DNA from: Ruminococcus flavefaciens | Lineage (GTDB): Bacteria; Bacteroidota; Bacteroidia; Bacteroidales; P3 | Direction of reading: 5' to 3' | Length of the DNA: 49,972 nt | Assembly: GCA_023667315.1 (NCBI GenBank) | Contig: JAMPAI010000014.1 | Span: forward strand, 1-49,972 | Shown here: positions 6,840 through 14,848 of the stretch, piece after piece | How the letters are laid out: each line of letters starts with the position of its first letter | Numbering within the stretch: position 1 is the stretch's first letter | Position numbers and translations under genes: made by a program | The notes under the pieces: generated by a model | Told to the model about the DNA's origin: nothing | Databases searched by the model: none | The model's input: only the letters and a program-made list of their open reading frames with translations

Positions 6840-8046
6840 TCAGCAGCAGGTAGGCGGCTGCCATTACCAATAAATTGGTGGCCAATATCATAAGCCATGG
6901 GAAGGCCACGGGCACGCGGTCTATGTAATAGACGGCCTCGTTCAGTCGTATAAGTCCCGTGATTTTTTGCAAGGCGCAGAGAATCAATGCTGCGGCATTG
7001 CCCCAAAGCAGGCCTCTGCCCAGAATCCGCAGGGTCTGCCTCACAAAGATGCGGCGGACCAGCAGGGGCGTTCCGCCGAGCGCCATCAGTATGCCCACGT
7101 GCGCCTTGCGTTCTATCATCAATATAAAGAGCAAGGAAACCAGGCAGATAAGGCATACGATAAGCATAATCACCATCAGCACCCATACATTGGCGTCCAC
7201 CAGCACCAGCCAGTCGAATATCTCAGGAAAGAGTGCGTCGCAAGCGAAGCTGTTGTAGCGGTACGGCAGTTCTATTTGCAGGAGTTGGGCGACCCATTGT
7301 CGTTTTTCGGGATTTTCCAGCCGGATGTCCACTCCATCGGACATCTGCGCGTTCCATCCGTTAAGTTTTTGGATATGACCGATATGACCTATTACATAGG
7401 TCTCGTCGAACCGCTCCAGCCCCGTGCTGTAGATGCCGCACACGGTAAAGGCGCGGGGGCGGAGCCGTCCCTCGCAGGCAAAGTAGGCGCGCAGCCGGCT
7501 TCCCGTGTCTATATTCAATTTATTGGCCAACAGTTCGGAAACCAGCACTTCCTGGGAGAGTTTTGTCCAGAAACGGTTGGTGTCGAGGGGCAGAAAGGCC
7601 GGGTTATGGGCGAAATCGGGTAAGCGGCCTCGCTTCAACTTGCTGGAAAAGAAACTTGTATCGAAATTTGGTGGCAATCCTTTGTAGAACACACCGTGGC
7701 TCTGTTCCCGGCCGCGCACCAAGGCCCCCTTTAGGGTATAGGCCTGCGCCGAAGAAATGCCCGGCAGATTGTCGAGTACTTCCTGCAATTCTCCGTTCCA
7801 GTTTATGCAGGCTTCATTGGTTTCGTTATCAGTAAGATAAGGCTGAATCACCACGTGGGAACCGAAGCCGAACACCTTTTCGCTCACCTCCTGACGGAAT
7901 CCGGTAAGTATGCAGGCGGAAACCACCATTACGCAGATACACAGTCCGATACAAACCACCCCCATACGCACGATATGGCGGCTGTGGCGTAGCGAAGAGG
8001 CTCCTGCCCAACGTTTTGCGATAAGATTGGCTACATGGGATCCCAT
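6775..8046 (-). CDS. FtsX-type ABC permease, LolC/LolE-like
   Basis: A 423-residue inner-membrane protein. There is one transmembrane helix near residues 29-49 (VRMGVVCIGLCICVMVV), a periplasmic region of about 220 residues, then three helices (about 285-310, 340-360 and 380-405), the standard MacB/FtsX permease layout. The N-terminal IAKRWAG.....RHSRHIVRMGV resembles LolC/LolE, which extract outer-membrane lipoproteins with the ATPase LolD. No ATPase gene is adjacent, which is common in Bacteroidota. The last codons overlap the XRE gene tail-to-tail. A TACCTTTG box ends 5 nt before the ATG. Confidence 0.87.
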   Translation of the reverse strand: MGSHVANLIAKRWAGASSLRHSRHIVRMGVVCIGLCICVMVVSACILTGFRQEVSEKVFGFGSHVVIQPYLTDNETNEACINWNGELQEVLDNLPGISSAQAYTLKGALVRGREQSHGVFYKGLPPNFDTSFFSSKLKRGRLPDFAHNPAFLPLDTNRFWTKLSQEVLVSELLANKLNIDTGSRLRAYFACEGRLRPRAFTVCGIYSTGLERFDETYVIGHIGHIQKLNGWNAQMSDGVDIRLENPEKRQWVAQLLQIELPYRYNSFACDALFPEIFDWLVLVDANVWVLMVIMLIVCLICLVSLLFILMIERKAHVGILMALGGTPLLVRRIFVRQTLRILGRGLLWGNAAALILCALQKITGLIRLNEAVYYIDRVPVAFPWLMILATNLLVMAAAYLLLITVSRILRRYHPHRTIKSAAL

Positions 8047-8051
8047 GCTCG

Positions 8052-8059
8052 CAAAGGTA
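8052..8059 (-). promoter_or_regulatory. -7 promoter box TACCTTTG, leaderless-type, for permease
   Basis: Minus-strand TACCTTTG ends exactly 5 nt before the permease ATG at 8046, the same geometry as at ribD, the mannosyltransferase-like gene and dinB. No obvious -33 element. Confidence 0.55.
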
Positions 8060-8072
8060 CGTGAAAATATAG

Positions 8073-8080
8073 TATCTTCG
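8073..8080 (+). promoter_or_regulatory. Putative -7 box TATCTTCG for the nqr operon
   Basis: TATCTTCG is a one-mismatch -7 box, 27 nt before the nqrA ATG. It lies between 9-bp inverted repeats AAAGGTACG (8053-8061) and CGTACCTTT (8079-8087) that give the divergent intergenic region two-fold symmetry. Confidence 0.4.
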
Positions 8081-8107
8081 TACCTTTAAAACAGGTGGCA
8101 TTAGCAC

Positions 8108-9469
8108 ATGGAAAAAATCATCAAACTCCGTAAGGGGCTGGATATCAAAATTGAAGGTGTTCCCGACCATTCGTTGAACGCGCCCACGGTGGCTTATGTG
8201 AAGTATGCGGTCAAGCCGACTGACTTTTACGGCATGCAGCCCAAGTTGGACGTGGCCGAAAACGACTGCGTTCAGGCCGGTTCCCCCTTGTTCCACGACA
8301 AGAAGAATCCCCGGATCACCGTTTCCTCGCCGGTAAGCGGCACGGTAAGGGAGATCGTTTACGGGGAACGCCGCGCCATTCGCGAAATCCGCATCGATGC
8401 GGACGAAAAGATTGAATACAAGCAGTTTGAACCCATCAAGCCAGAAGACTTTACGGGCGATAACGTAAGGGAACGCCTCTTGGAGGCCGGGCTTTGGGCC
8501 TATATCCGCCAGCGTCCCTACGATATTCCCGCCAATCCCGACACCCGTCCGCGCAGCATCCATATCTCGGCCTTCGACACGGCCCCCTTGGCCCCCGACC
8601 TGGATATCGTGGTGCACGGGCAGGAGAGCTTCTTTCAGGCTGGCATCGACGCCTTGAACAAGCTTACCGACGGCAAGGTCTATCTGGGCGTTCACCGCAC
8701 CAAAACGGCCTCCAAGGTATATAATGAATGTAAGAATGTGGAACTCTGCGTGTTCGAGGGTGTTCACCCCTGCGGCAACGTGGGCGTTCAGATTCATCAT
8801 ACCCGGCCGATCAACAAAGGCGAGACGGTTTGGTACGTGCATCCGCAAGACGTGGTGATTATGGGGCGCCTGCTGCTCAAGGGCATCTACGACGCCACCA
8901 AGATCGTGTCCCTGGGCGGTTCGGAAGTGGTTCACACCGGCTACCACAAGGTGTTGGCGGGCTTGAACGTGCAGTATCTGCTTAAGGACAACCTTAAGGA
9001 ATCCGAACTGGAACCGCGCGTGGTAAGCGGCAACGTGCTTACGGGTACGAGTGTGGGTGTGAACGGCTACCTGGGAGCCTACGACCACGGAATCTCGGTA
9101 ATTCCGGAGGGCAGGCGCTTCCGTTTTATGGGCTGGATGACCCCCGGCTTCAACCTCTACAGCTATTCGCGCACCTTCTTCGCCTGGATGTTCCGCCAGA
9201 GGCGCTACCGTATCGACACCAACGTGAACGGCGGCGAGCGCGCCTTCGTGCTTACCGGGCAGTTCGAGAAAGTGCTTCCGATGGATATCTATCCCATGCA
9301 GTTGATCAAGGCTTGCCTGGCCGAAGACATCGAGAAGATGGAAGACCTGGGCATCTACGAGGTTTCGCCCGAAGATTTCGCGCTCTGCGAATACATCGAT
9401 GCCTCCAAGACCGAAATCCAGCGGATTATCCGCAAGGGTCTGGAACTGGTTCGCAAGGAAGTGGATTAG
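8108..9469 (+). CDS. nqrA: Na+-translocating NADH:quinone reductase subunit A
   Basis: A 453-residue peripheral subunit of Na+-NQR, which oxidises NADH, reduces quinone and pumps Na+ out. It has the family N-terminus (IKLRKGLDIKIEG), the RnfC/NqrA barrel-sandwich segment around SPVSGTVREIVYGERRA and a C-terminal region ending in IRKGLELVRKEVD. It has no transmembrane segments, as expected. It is the first gene of an uninterrupted nqrABCDEF series on one strand with short gaps, and the length matches the family. Confidence 0.96.
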   Translation: MEKIIKLRKGLDIKIEGVPDHSLNAPTVAYVKYAVKPTDFYGMQPKLDVAENDCVQAGSPLFHDKKNPRITVSSPVSGTVREIVYGERRAIREIRIDADEKIEYKQFEPIKPEDFTGDNVRERLLEAGLWAYIRQRPYDIPANPDTRPRSIHISAFDTAPLAPDLDIVVHGQESFFQAGIDALNKLTDGKVYLGVHRTKTASKVYNECKNVELCVFEGVHPCGNVGVQIHHTRPINKGETVWYVHPQDVVIMGRLLLKGIYDATKIVSLGGSEVVHTGYHKVLAGLNVQYLLKDNLKESELEPRVVSGNVLTGTSVGVNGYLGAYDHGISVIPEGRRFRFMGWMTPGFNLYSYSRTFFAWMFRQRRYRIDTNVNGGERAFVLTGQFEKVLPMDIYPMQLIKACLAEDIEKMEDLGIYEVSPEDFALCEYIDASKTEIQRIIRKGLELVRKEVD

Positions 9470-9505
9470 TGCCGATTAAAGAATAAAGAAACACCTATAT
9501 ATAAT

Positions 9506-10639
9506 ATGTTGCGGAATTTCTTAGACAGGATCAAGCCTCAGTTCGAGAAGGACGGAAAGCTGCATTTCCTCCATTCCACATTCGAGGCTTTTGAATCCTT
9601 TTTGTATGTGCCTGATAAAGTTACCGTTTCGGGAAGCCATGTGCGCGACGCGCTGGACATGAAACGCACCATGATCACCGTGGTGGTGGCGCTCTTGCCC
9701 TGCTTCCTGTTCGGCATCTACAATACCGGCTATATGCACTACAGCGCGCTCGGCCAGGGTGCCGATTTCTGGCCCATGTTCTGGTTCGGCTGCACCAAGG
9801 TGCTTCCCATGCTGATCGTGAGCTATGTGGTGGGCCTGGGCATCGAGTTTATCTTCGCCCAGGTTCGCGGGCATGAGGTCAACGAGGGCTTTTTGGTGTC
9901 GGGCTTCCTGATACCCCTGATCTGCCCGCCCGACGTTCCCCTGTGGATGATTGCCGTGGCCACCGCCTTCGCCGTGATTATCGGCAAGGAAGTGTTCGGC
10001 GGCACGGGCATGAATATCTGGAACCCGGCCTTGCTGGCGCGCGCCTTCCTGTTTTTCGCCTATCCCTCGCAGATGAGCGGCGACGCCGTATGGGTGGCCG
10101 ACGCCGTTTCGGGGCCCACCGCCTTGTTGGCCATGGCTTCGGGCGCGGATGCACCCTCGGTTTCCGATCTGTTCTGGGGGCTGATTCCCGGCTCGGTGGG
10201 CGAGACCTCCAAGTTTTGCATCCTGCTGGGGGCGGCCATCCTGCTTTGGAGTGGCATCGGCAGCTTCCGCATCATGTTCGGTGCCGTAATCGGCGGGGTG
10301 GTGATGGCCTGGATCGGCCGCATGACCGGTTCCACCGACGCCACCGTGATGCAGCACCTGCTTTCGGGCGGCTTCCTGTTCGGCGCCGTGTTCATGGCCA
10401 CCGACCCCGTAACCTCCGCCCAGACCAACTGCGGCAAGTGGATCTTCGGTTTCCTCGTGGGCTTGATGGCGGTGCTGATTCGTATCTATAATCCTGCCTA
10501 TCAGGAAGGTATGATGCTGGCTATCCTGCTCATGAACACCTTTGCCCCGCTGATCGACTATCTGGTGGTGAACCGCAACATAAACCGCCGCAAGAAACGC
10601 CTGCGCGCCGTGGAACAACCGCAAACCCTAAACGCCTAA
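9506..10639 (+). CDS. nqrB: Na+-NQR subunit B
   Basis: A 377-residue integral membrane subunit carrying one covalent FMN and part of the Na+ path. It has about ten hydrophobic helices beginning near residue 53. The motif AVSGPTALLAM in the middle contains the SG-x-T flavinylation Thr, and FGGTGMNIWNPALLARAFLF is strongly conserved in the family. Separated from nqrA by 36 bp. The slightly charged C-terminal tail (RRKKRLRAVEQ) is cytoplasmic by the positive-inside rule. Confidence 0.96.
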   Translation: MLRNFLDRIKPQFEKDGKLHFLHSTFEAFESFLYVPDKVTVSGSHVRDALDMKRTMITVVVALLPCFLFGIYNTGYMHYSALGQGADFWPMFWFGCTKVLPMLIVSYVVGLGIEFIFAQVRGHEVNEGFLVSGFLIPLICPPDVPLWMIAVATAFAVIIGKEVFGGTGMNIWNPALLARAFLFFAYPSQMSGDAVWVADAVSGPTALLAMASGADAPSVSDLFWGLIPGSVGETSKFCILLGAAILLWSGIGSFRIMFGAVIGGVVMAWIGRMTGSTDATVMQHLLSGGFLFGAVFMATDPVTSAQTNCGKWIFGFLVGLMAVLIRIYNPAYQEGMMLAILLMNTFAPLIDYLVVNRNINRRKKRLRAVEQPQTLNA

Positions 10640-10650
10640 TACCCGAAACC

Positions 10651-11454
10651 ATGTTCTCCAACAAATACATATTTCTCTATACCTCGGCGCTGGTTGTGGC
10701 CGTCGCCGTGGTGCTGGCCCTTACGGCGAGCCTGCTGCAGCCCATGCAGGAGCGCAACCGGGAAGTGGCCAAGATGCAGGAAATCCTCAAGGCCGCCGGT
10801 CAGACGGCTTCGAGCGAGGATGCCGTGAACCTCTATAACCGCCAGATTACCTCCGAATGGATGGTGGATATGAAGGGCGATTTGGTATCGGAATACCGGA
10901 ACGTCCGTGGCGAATGGAAAGCCGTGAGCGGCGGTAAGGCGGCTGTCCGCGCGTTCGACTGCGACCTCAAGACCCAGTTGGGCGAGGCCGCCGCAGGGCG
11001 CAAGGACGTTCTTTTCCCCGTGTTCGTGTGCCGCGACACGCTCTATATCGTGCCCTTGCAGGGCAAGGGGCTGTGGGGACCCATCTGGGGCTACCTTGCC
11101 TTGGGCAGGGATTTCAACACCGTTTGGGGCGCCACCTTCGGACACAAGGGCGAGACTCCCGGTTTGGGCGCCGAGATTGCCGAAGACGCGTTCCAAAGCG
11201 AGTTCGTGGGCAAGAAACTCTTCGACGGGCAGGGCAATTTCACCTCCATCACCGTGCAGAAAGGCGGTGCCGACAAGTATGCCGGTGGCGTGGAGCACGC
11301 GGTGGACGCCATTTCGGGCGGCACGATGACCAGCAACGGCGTAACGGCCATGTTGGCCGGCTGCATGGAATACTACCGTCCTTTTTTCCAGAACATGAAA
11401 GCGCGGCTGGCCGCTGCCGACACGGTGGCGGAACAAGTGCCCGAGGTCGAATAA
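10651..11454 (+). CDS. nqrC: Na+-NQR subunit C
   Basis: A 267-residue subunit with one N-terminal transmembrane helix (about residues 7-27) and a large periplasmic FMN-binding domain. The motif AISGGTMTSNGV near residues 226-237 has the SG-x-T site where FMN is attached by a phosphodiester bond. GPIWGYLALG and KGETPGLGAEI are further family motifs. It lies 11 bp after nqrB. FMN attachment needs an ApbE flavin transferase, which is not in this window. Confidence 0.95.
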   Translation: MFSNKYIFLYTSALVVAVAVVLALTASLLQPMQERNREVAKMQEILKAAGQTASSEDAVNLYNRQITSEWMVDMKGDLVSEYRNVRGEWKAVSGGKAAVRAFDCDLKTQLGEAAAGRKDVLFPVFVCRDTLYIVPLQGKGLWGPIWGYLALGRDFNTVWGATFGHKGETPGLGAEIAEDAFQSEFVGKKLFDGQGNFTSITVQKGGADKYAGGVEHAVDAISGGTMTSNGVTAMLAGCMEYYRPFFQNMKARLAAADTVAEQVPEVE

Positions 11455-11469
11455 CCGGATAACAAGAAG

Positions 11470-12177
11470 ATGAAAGAAAAAGATATAAAGCGGCAGGAAA
11501 AGCCTGCCAAGGCACAAGGCGGCGTCCCCAAGCCATCGGGGGAGGAAAACCGCCTTTTCTCGGCCAAGAACATGAAGTTGCTGAGCCGTCCTTTCGGGGC
11601 GGACAACCCTGTAACGGTGCAGGTGCTGGGCATCTGCTCGGCGCTGGCGGTAACGGTAAAATTGCAGCCGGCCTTAGTGATGGCCGTTTCGGTAATCGTG
11701 GTGACCGGGTTCTCGAACCTTATCATCTCGCTGCTGCGCAACACCATTCCGCCGCGCATCCGCATCATCGTGCAGCTTACGGTAATCGCCACGCTGGTGA
11801 TCCTGGTGGATCAGGTGCTCAAGGCGGTGGCCTACGACGTAAGCAAGCAGCTGTCGGTGTTCGTGGGGCTGATCATTACCAACTGTATCGTGATGGGACG
11901 TCTGGAAGCCTTCGCGATGGCCAACAAGCCCTGGCCGTCTTTCCTCGATGGGATCGGCAACGGGGCGGGCTACGGTTTCATCCTGGTGGCCGTGGCCTTT
12001 ATACGCGAGCTGTTCGGAACCGGCACGCTCTTGGGTTTCAAGGTGATACCCGATTCGTTCTACGACGCGGGCTATGTAAACAACGGCCTGTTCATCCTGC
12101 CGCCCATGGCCTTGATCGTGCTGGGTGTCATCATCTGGATTCATCGTTCGTTTAACCGTAATTTAATCGAGAAGTAA
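11470..12177 (+). CDS. nqrD: Na+-NQR subunit D
   Basis: A 235-residue membrane subunit with six hydrophobic helices. The family core begins at about residue 42 (FGADNPVTVQVLGICSALAV). The roughly 35 residues before it are lysine-rich and longer than in most NqrD proteins (MKEKDIKRQEKPAKAQ...). An internal start at a later Met would remove most of this tail, but the ATG at 11470 follows nqrC by 15 bp and fits the operon. TNCIVMGRLEAFAMANKPW is characteristic. NqrD and NqrE together hold an intramembrane iron centre. Confidence 0.95.
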   Translation: MKEKDIKRQEKPAKAQGGVPKPSGEENRLFSAKNMKLLSRPFGADNPVTVQVLGICSALAVTVKLQPALVMAVSVIVVTGFSNLIISLLRNTIPPRIRIIVQLTVIATLVILVDQVLKAVAYDVSKQLSVFVGLIITNCIVMGRLEAFAMANKPWPSFLDGIGNGAGYGFILVAVAFIRELFGTGTLLGFKVIPDSFYDAGYVNNGLFILPPMALIVLGVIIWIHRSFNRNLIEK

Positions 12178-12180
12178 GCC

Positions 12181-12798
12181 ATGGAAAATCTGTTCAGCCT
12201 TTTCGTGCGGTCGATTTTTGTAGATAATATGGTGTTTGCCTACTTCTTAGGCATGTGTTCCTACCTGGCCATCTCCAAAAACGTAAAGACCGCCTTCGGC
12301 CTCGGGCTCGCCGTTATCTTCGTGATGCTGATTACCGTTCCGGTAAACTTCCTCATCAATAAATACCTGTTGGTCAAAGGCGGCCTGTCGTGGCTCAGCC
12401 CCGCGCTGGCAGAGGTGGACTTGAGCTTCCTGAGCTTCATCATGTTCATCGCCGTAATCGCCGCCATCGTGCAGTTGGTGGAAATGGTGGTAGAACGCTA
12501 TTCGCCCGCCCTGTATTCGTCGCTGGGTATCTTTTTGCCGCTGATTGCCGTTAACTGCGCCATCATGGGAGCCTCGCTCTTTATGCAGGAACGGGAATAT
12601 TCCTCGTTGGCCGAATCCACCACCTTCGCCCTCGGTTCGGGCATCGGCTGGTGCCTGGCCATCGTGGGCATCGCCGCCATCCGCGAAAAACTGAAGTATT
12701 CGCAGGTCCCCGCGCCTCTCAAGGGCTTGGGCATCGCCTTCATCATTACGGGGCTGATGGGCGTATCTTTTATGTGTTTCTTGGGTATTGAGCTTTAA
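12181..12798 (+). CDS. nqrE: Na+-NQR subunit E
   Basis: A 205-residue membrane subunit, six helices, paralogous to NqrD in inverted topology. Family motifs include [20 protein letters not shown] near the N-terminus and [19 protein letters not shown]; the two Cys of these motifs are the expected ligands of the intramembrane Fe centre. It starts 3 bp after the nqrD stop codon, so translational coupling is likely. Length is typical. Confidence 0.96.
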   Translation: MENLFSLFVRSIFVDNMVFAYFLGMCSYLAISKNVKTAFGLGLAVIFVMLITVPVNFLINKYLLVKGGLSWLSPALAEVDLSFLSFIMFIAVIAAIVQLVEMVVERYSPALYSSLGIFLPLIAVNCAIMGASLFMQEREYSSLAESTTFALGSGIGWCLAIVGIAAIREKLKYSQVPAPLKGLGIAFIITGLMGVSFMCFLGIEL

Positions 12799-12809
12799 AA
12801 TAGGATGTT

Positions 12810-14048
12810 ATGTGGAGTGTTGTTTTAAGTTCGGTGGCCGTTTTCCTGGTGGTCATCCTTATTTTGGTGGCCGTGTTGTTGCTGGCGCGCAAGAAGCTGG
12901 TGCCGCAGGGAAAGGTTAAACTGCAGATAAACGGAGAAAAGACCTTGGAAGTGGACACGGGCAACTCGCTCTTGTCGACCCTGGCTTCCCAAAAGATATT
13001 CCTGCCTTCGGCCTGCGGGGGCAAGGGCAGCTGCGGGCTGTGCCGCTGCCGCGTTACCGAGGGCGGGGGCAGCATCCTGCCTTCCGAAAAGGGCTTCTTC
13101 TCGTACCGCGAACAGCAGCAGAACTGGCGTCTGGGCTGTCAGGTAAAGGTGAAGGGCGATATGTCGGTGCAGATTCCGCCCGAAGTGTTCGGGGTGCGCA
13201 AGTGGGAATGCGAGGTGGTGTCGAACAAGAATGTGGCCACCTTCATCAAGGAATTCGTGGTGAAGCTTCCCGAAGGGGAGAACCTGAACTTCAAGGCGGG
13301 CGGCTATATCCAGATCGACGTGCCGGCCTGCACGGTAAACTATAAGGACATTCAGGTGCAGGAGGAATACCGCGTCGACTGGGACAAGATGAAGATGTGG
13401 GACTTGGTGATGAAGAACCCCGAACCCTGTTTCCGTGCCTATTCGATGGCCAACCATCCGGCCGAGGGCAACCGCATCATGCTCAACGTGCGTATCGCCA
13501 CGCCGCCATTCGACCGCAAGAAGGGCGGTTTCATGAACGTGAACCCCGGTATCTGCTCCTCGTACATCTATTCGCTCAAGCCGGGCGACAAGATTACCAT
13601 TTCGGGACCCTACGGCGAGTTCTTCGTGCAGGATACGCAGCGCGAGATGATGTTTATCGGCGGGGGCGCGGGCATGGCGCCCATGCGTTCGCAGATTTTC
13701 GACCAGTTCAAGACAAGGCATACCAGCCGCAAGGCTTCGTTCTGGTACGGAGGCCGCTCGCTCAAGGAACTGTTCTATATGGATGAATACGAGCAACTGG
13801 CCAAGGAAAATCCCAATTTCAGTTTCCACGTGGCTCTGAGCGAACCGCTGCCCGAAGACAACTGGACGGGCGACACTGGTTTCATCCATCAGGTGATTTT
13901 CAACAAATACCTCAAGAACCATCCCGAACCCGAAGAAATCGAGTACTACCTCTGCGGGCCCAAGCCGATGACGGATGCGGTGGTGAGGATGCTGGATAGT
14001 CTGGGTGTTCCCCCGGAAATGATTCGCTACGACAACTTCGGTAATTAA
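12810..14048 (+). CDS. nqrF: Na+-NQR subunit F (NADH dehydrogenase)
   Basis: A 412-residue electron-entry subunit. One N-terminal transmembrane helix (residues 5-26) is followed by a plant-type [2Fe-2S] ferredoxin domain with ligands Cys69, Cys75, Cys78 and Cys110 (CGGKGSCGLC...LGC). An FAD domain follows with RAYSMANHPAE, and then an NADH domain with IGGGAGMAPMRSQIFD and YYLCGPKPM. The C-terminus ends in NFGN, as in the family. The stop codon lies inside the left arm of an inverted repeat that may form the 3' end of the operon mRNA. Confidence 0.96.
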   Translation: MWSVVLSSVAVFLVVILILVAVLLLARKKLVPQGKVKLQINGEKTLEVDTGNSLLSTLASQKIFLPSACGGKGSCGLCRCRVTEGGGSILPSEKGFFSYREQQQNWRLGCQVKVKGDMSVQIPPEVFGVRKWECEVVSNKNVATFIKEFVVKLPEGENLNFKAGGYIQIDVPACTVNYKDIQVQEEYRVDWDKMKMWDLVMKNPEPCFRAYSMANHPAEGNRIMLNVRIATPPFDRKKGGFMNVNPGICSSYIYSLKPGDKITISGPYGEFFVQDTQREMMFIGGGAGMAPMRSQIFDQFKTRHTSRKASFWYGGRSLKELFYMDEYEQLAKENPNFSFHVALSEPLPEDNWTGDTGFIHQVIFNKYLKNHPEPEEIEYYLCGPKPMTDAVVRMLDSLGVPPEMIRYDNFGN

Positions 14049-14170
14049 ACGTGTTTTGGGGGCGGGCTGCTGCGTTGGGCATTGGAGGCTACTCGGTCAC
14101 GTACTTCAGTACGCTCCCTCGCATCCCCCAATGCCCGCCTTGCATCCCACTCCCCAAAACACGTTTAATT
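14043..14170. repeat. 128-bp nested inverted repeat at end of nqr operon
   Basis: The outer arms AATTAAACGTGTTTTGGGG (14043-14061) and its exact complement (14152-14170) enclose a second pair GGGCATTGG/CCAATGCCC and a central CGTACT-TC-AGTACG hairpin. The nqrF stop codon is inside the left arm. It could act as a transcript-end stabiliser or factor-dependent terminator. Layout and sequence resemble the 2291-2548 elements. Confidence 0.8.
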
Positions 14171-14195
14171 GAACTGGCTCCGTCGGTTTTACTTG
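14136..14195. repeat. 60-bp direct repeat, copy 1
   Basis: Starts CGCCTTGCATCCCAC and ends GGTTTTACTTG. It matches 14267-14326 at roughly 85% by eye and overlaps the right arm of the 128-bp inverted repeat. Confidence 0.75.
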
Positions 14196-14200
14196 CATCT

Positions 14201-14221
14201 CACCATTCAAAACGCTTTTTT
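14201..14221. repeat. Inverted arm shared with the 2.3-kb repeats
   Basis: CACCATTCAAAACGC followed by a T run is the reverse complement of the arm AACGCGTTTTGAATGGTG seen at about 2298-2318 and 2422-2442, with one mismatch in about 21 positions. This links the two intergenic repeat loci. Confidence 0.7.
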
Positions 14222-14266
14222 AGGGCCTTCGGATATAGTGAATGCTCCCGCGCAAGGCTGGTTTTC

Positions 14267-14326
14267 CGCCTTGCATCCCACGCCCCAAAAGCCTTTTAAT
14301 TGAATTGGCTTCGTTGGTTTTGCTTG
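14267..14326. repeat. 60-bp direct repeat, copy 2
   Basis: Second copy of the 14136-14195 repeat, offset by 131 bp. It is more degenerate in its CCCCAAAA-x-TTTAATT part, as expected of a decayed element. Confidence 0.75.
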
Positions 14327-14372
14327 ACCGCTCCCGAATCCTTTCTTTACATCCTACACTAAGTGTGAAATC

Positions 14373-14500
14373 TTGGAAAAACGGCAAAATTGGGGTGTTT
14401 TACCTTGGAAAAGCGGCAGATTTTAGGGAAAATTTCTTGGAAAAACGGCAAAAATAACCTATTTTGTATTGGAAAAGCGGCAGATTTTATCTGATTTGAT
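14373..14500. repeat. Four-unit phased array, exactly 32-bp period (A-B-A-B)
   Basis: Units start at 14373, 14405, 14437 and 14469, each 32 bp apart. Units 1 and 3 begin TTGGAAAAACGGCAAAA; units 2 and 4 begin TTGGAAAAGCGGCAGATTTT. About 18-21 bp is conserved and the remainder of each unit varies. The spacing is close to three helical turns, which would put all copies on one DNA face. It lies immediately upstream of an AAA ATPase remnant. There are no Cas genes, and conserved and variable parts are too short for CRISPR. Confidence 0.85.
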
Positions 14501-14526
14501 TGAAAATCTGCTAAATAATAGGTTTT

Positions 14527-14714
14527 ATGATAAGGCGAAAGATAGACGGTTTCCTTAAGCGGTACTAGCAGACACACGGAATGCATTGTTGCTTACCGGA
14601 GCACGGCAAATAGGCAAGACGTATTCGGTTCGCGCGTTCGGCAAGACCTTTAAGCATTTTGTGGAAATTTTGATAAACGAAAGCGTTCAGTCTGAACAAT
14701 CTCCATCTTGTTGA
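14527..14714 (+). pseudogene. AAA ATPase remnant (DUF4143-type), frameshifted and truncated
   Basis: An ATG at 14527 opens MIRRKIDGFLKRY and hits TAG at 14566. Shifting frame at 14568 continues ADTRNALLLTGARQIGKT and then YSVRAFGKTFKHFVEI, a Walker A P-loop with the flanking sequence of the AAA_14/DUF4143 ATPases that usually run about 400 residues. The pattern fits loss of about one base at 14566. After about 35 more codons the family match ends and the frame stops at 14712-14714. Intact members are cytoplasmic ATPases of unknown role, common in several copies in Bacteroidota. The phased array directly upstream may be its old regulatory region. Confidence 0.75.
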
Positions 14715-14779
14715 TGGAGAAAGTCGATAGATGTTGAAAAAATATTTGTTTGCATGGTTGTGTGTTGTCAATAATTTGT

Positions 14780-14787
14780 TATATTTG
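14780..14787 (+). promoter_or_regulatory. Promoter GTTG-N19-TATATTTG
   Basis: TATATTTG with a GTTG 19 nt upstream (14757-14760) fits the sigma-ABfr promoter. It drives the FGE-like lipoprotein gene after an A-rich leader of about 55 nt. That leader ends in AAACCTTAAAACACAAAA, almost the same as the leader of the gene at 37073. Confidence 0.6.
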
Positions 14788-14848
14788 TATTGATAGATCA
14801 TGGGAGCATGGTATATAAACGAAACACAAACCTTAAAACACAAAACAA

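Noticed and set aside
7829-9088. Long reading frame antisense to nqrA
   Set aside because: It is a mirror of the strong codon bias of nqrA; histidine- and valine-rich with no domain. Similar long antisense frames over nqrB, nqrF, the CoA-transferase, sucD and the ABC exporter were rejected for the same reason.
14373-14500. CRISPR array
   Set aside because: The conserved parts are 14-21 bp, the spacers would be only about 11-15 bp, the units alternate between two types and no cas genes are present.
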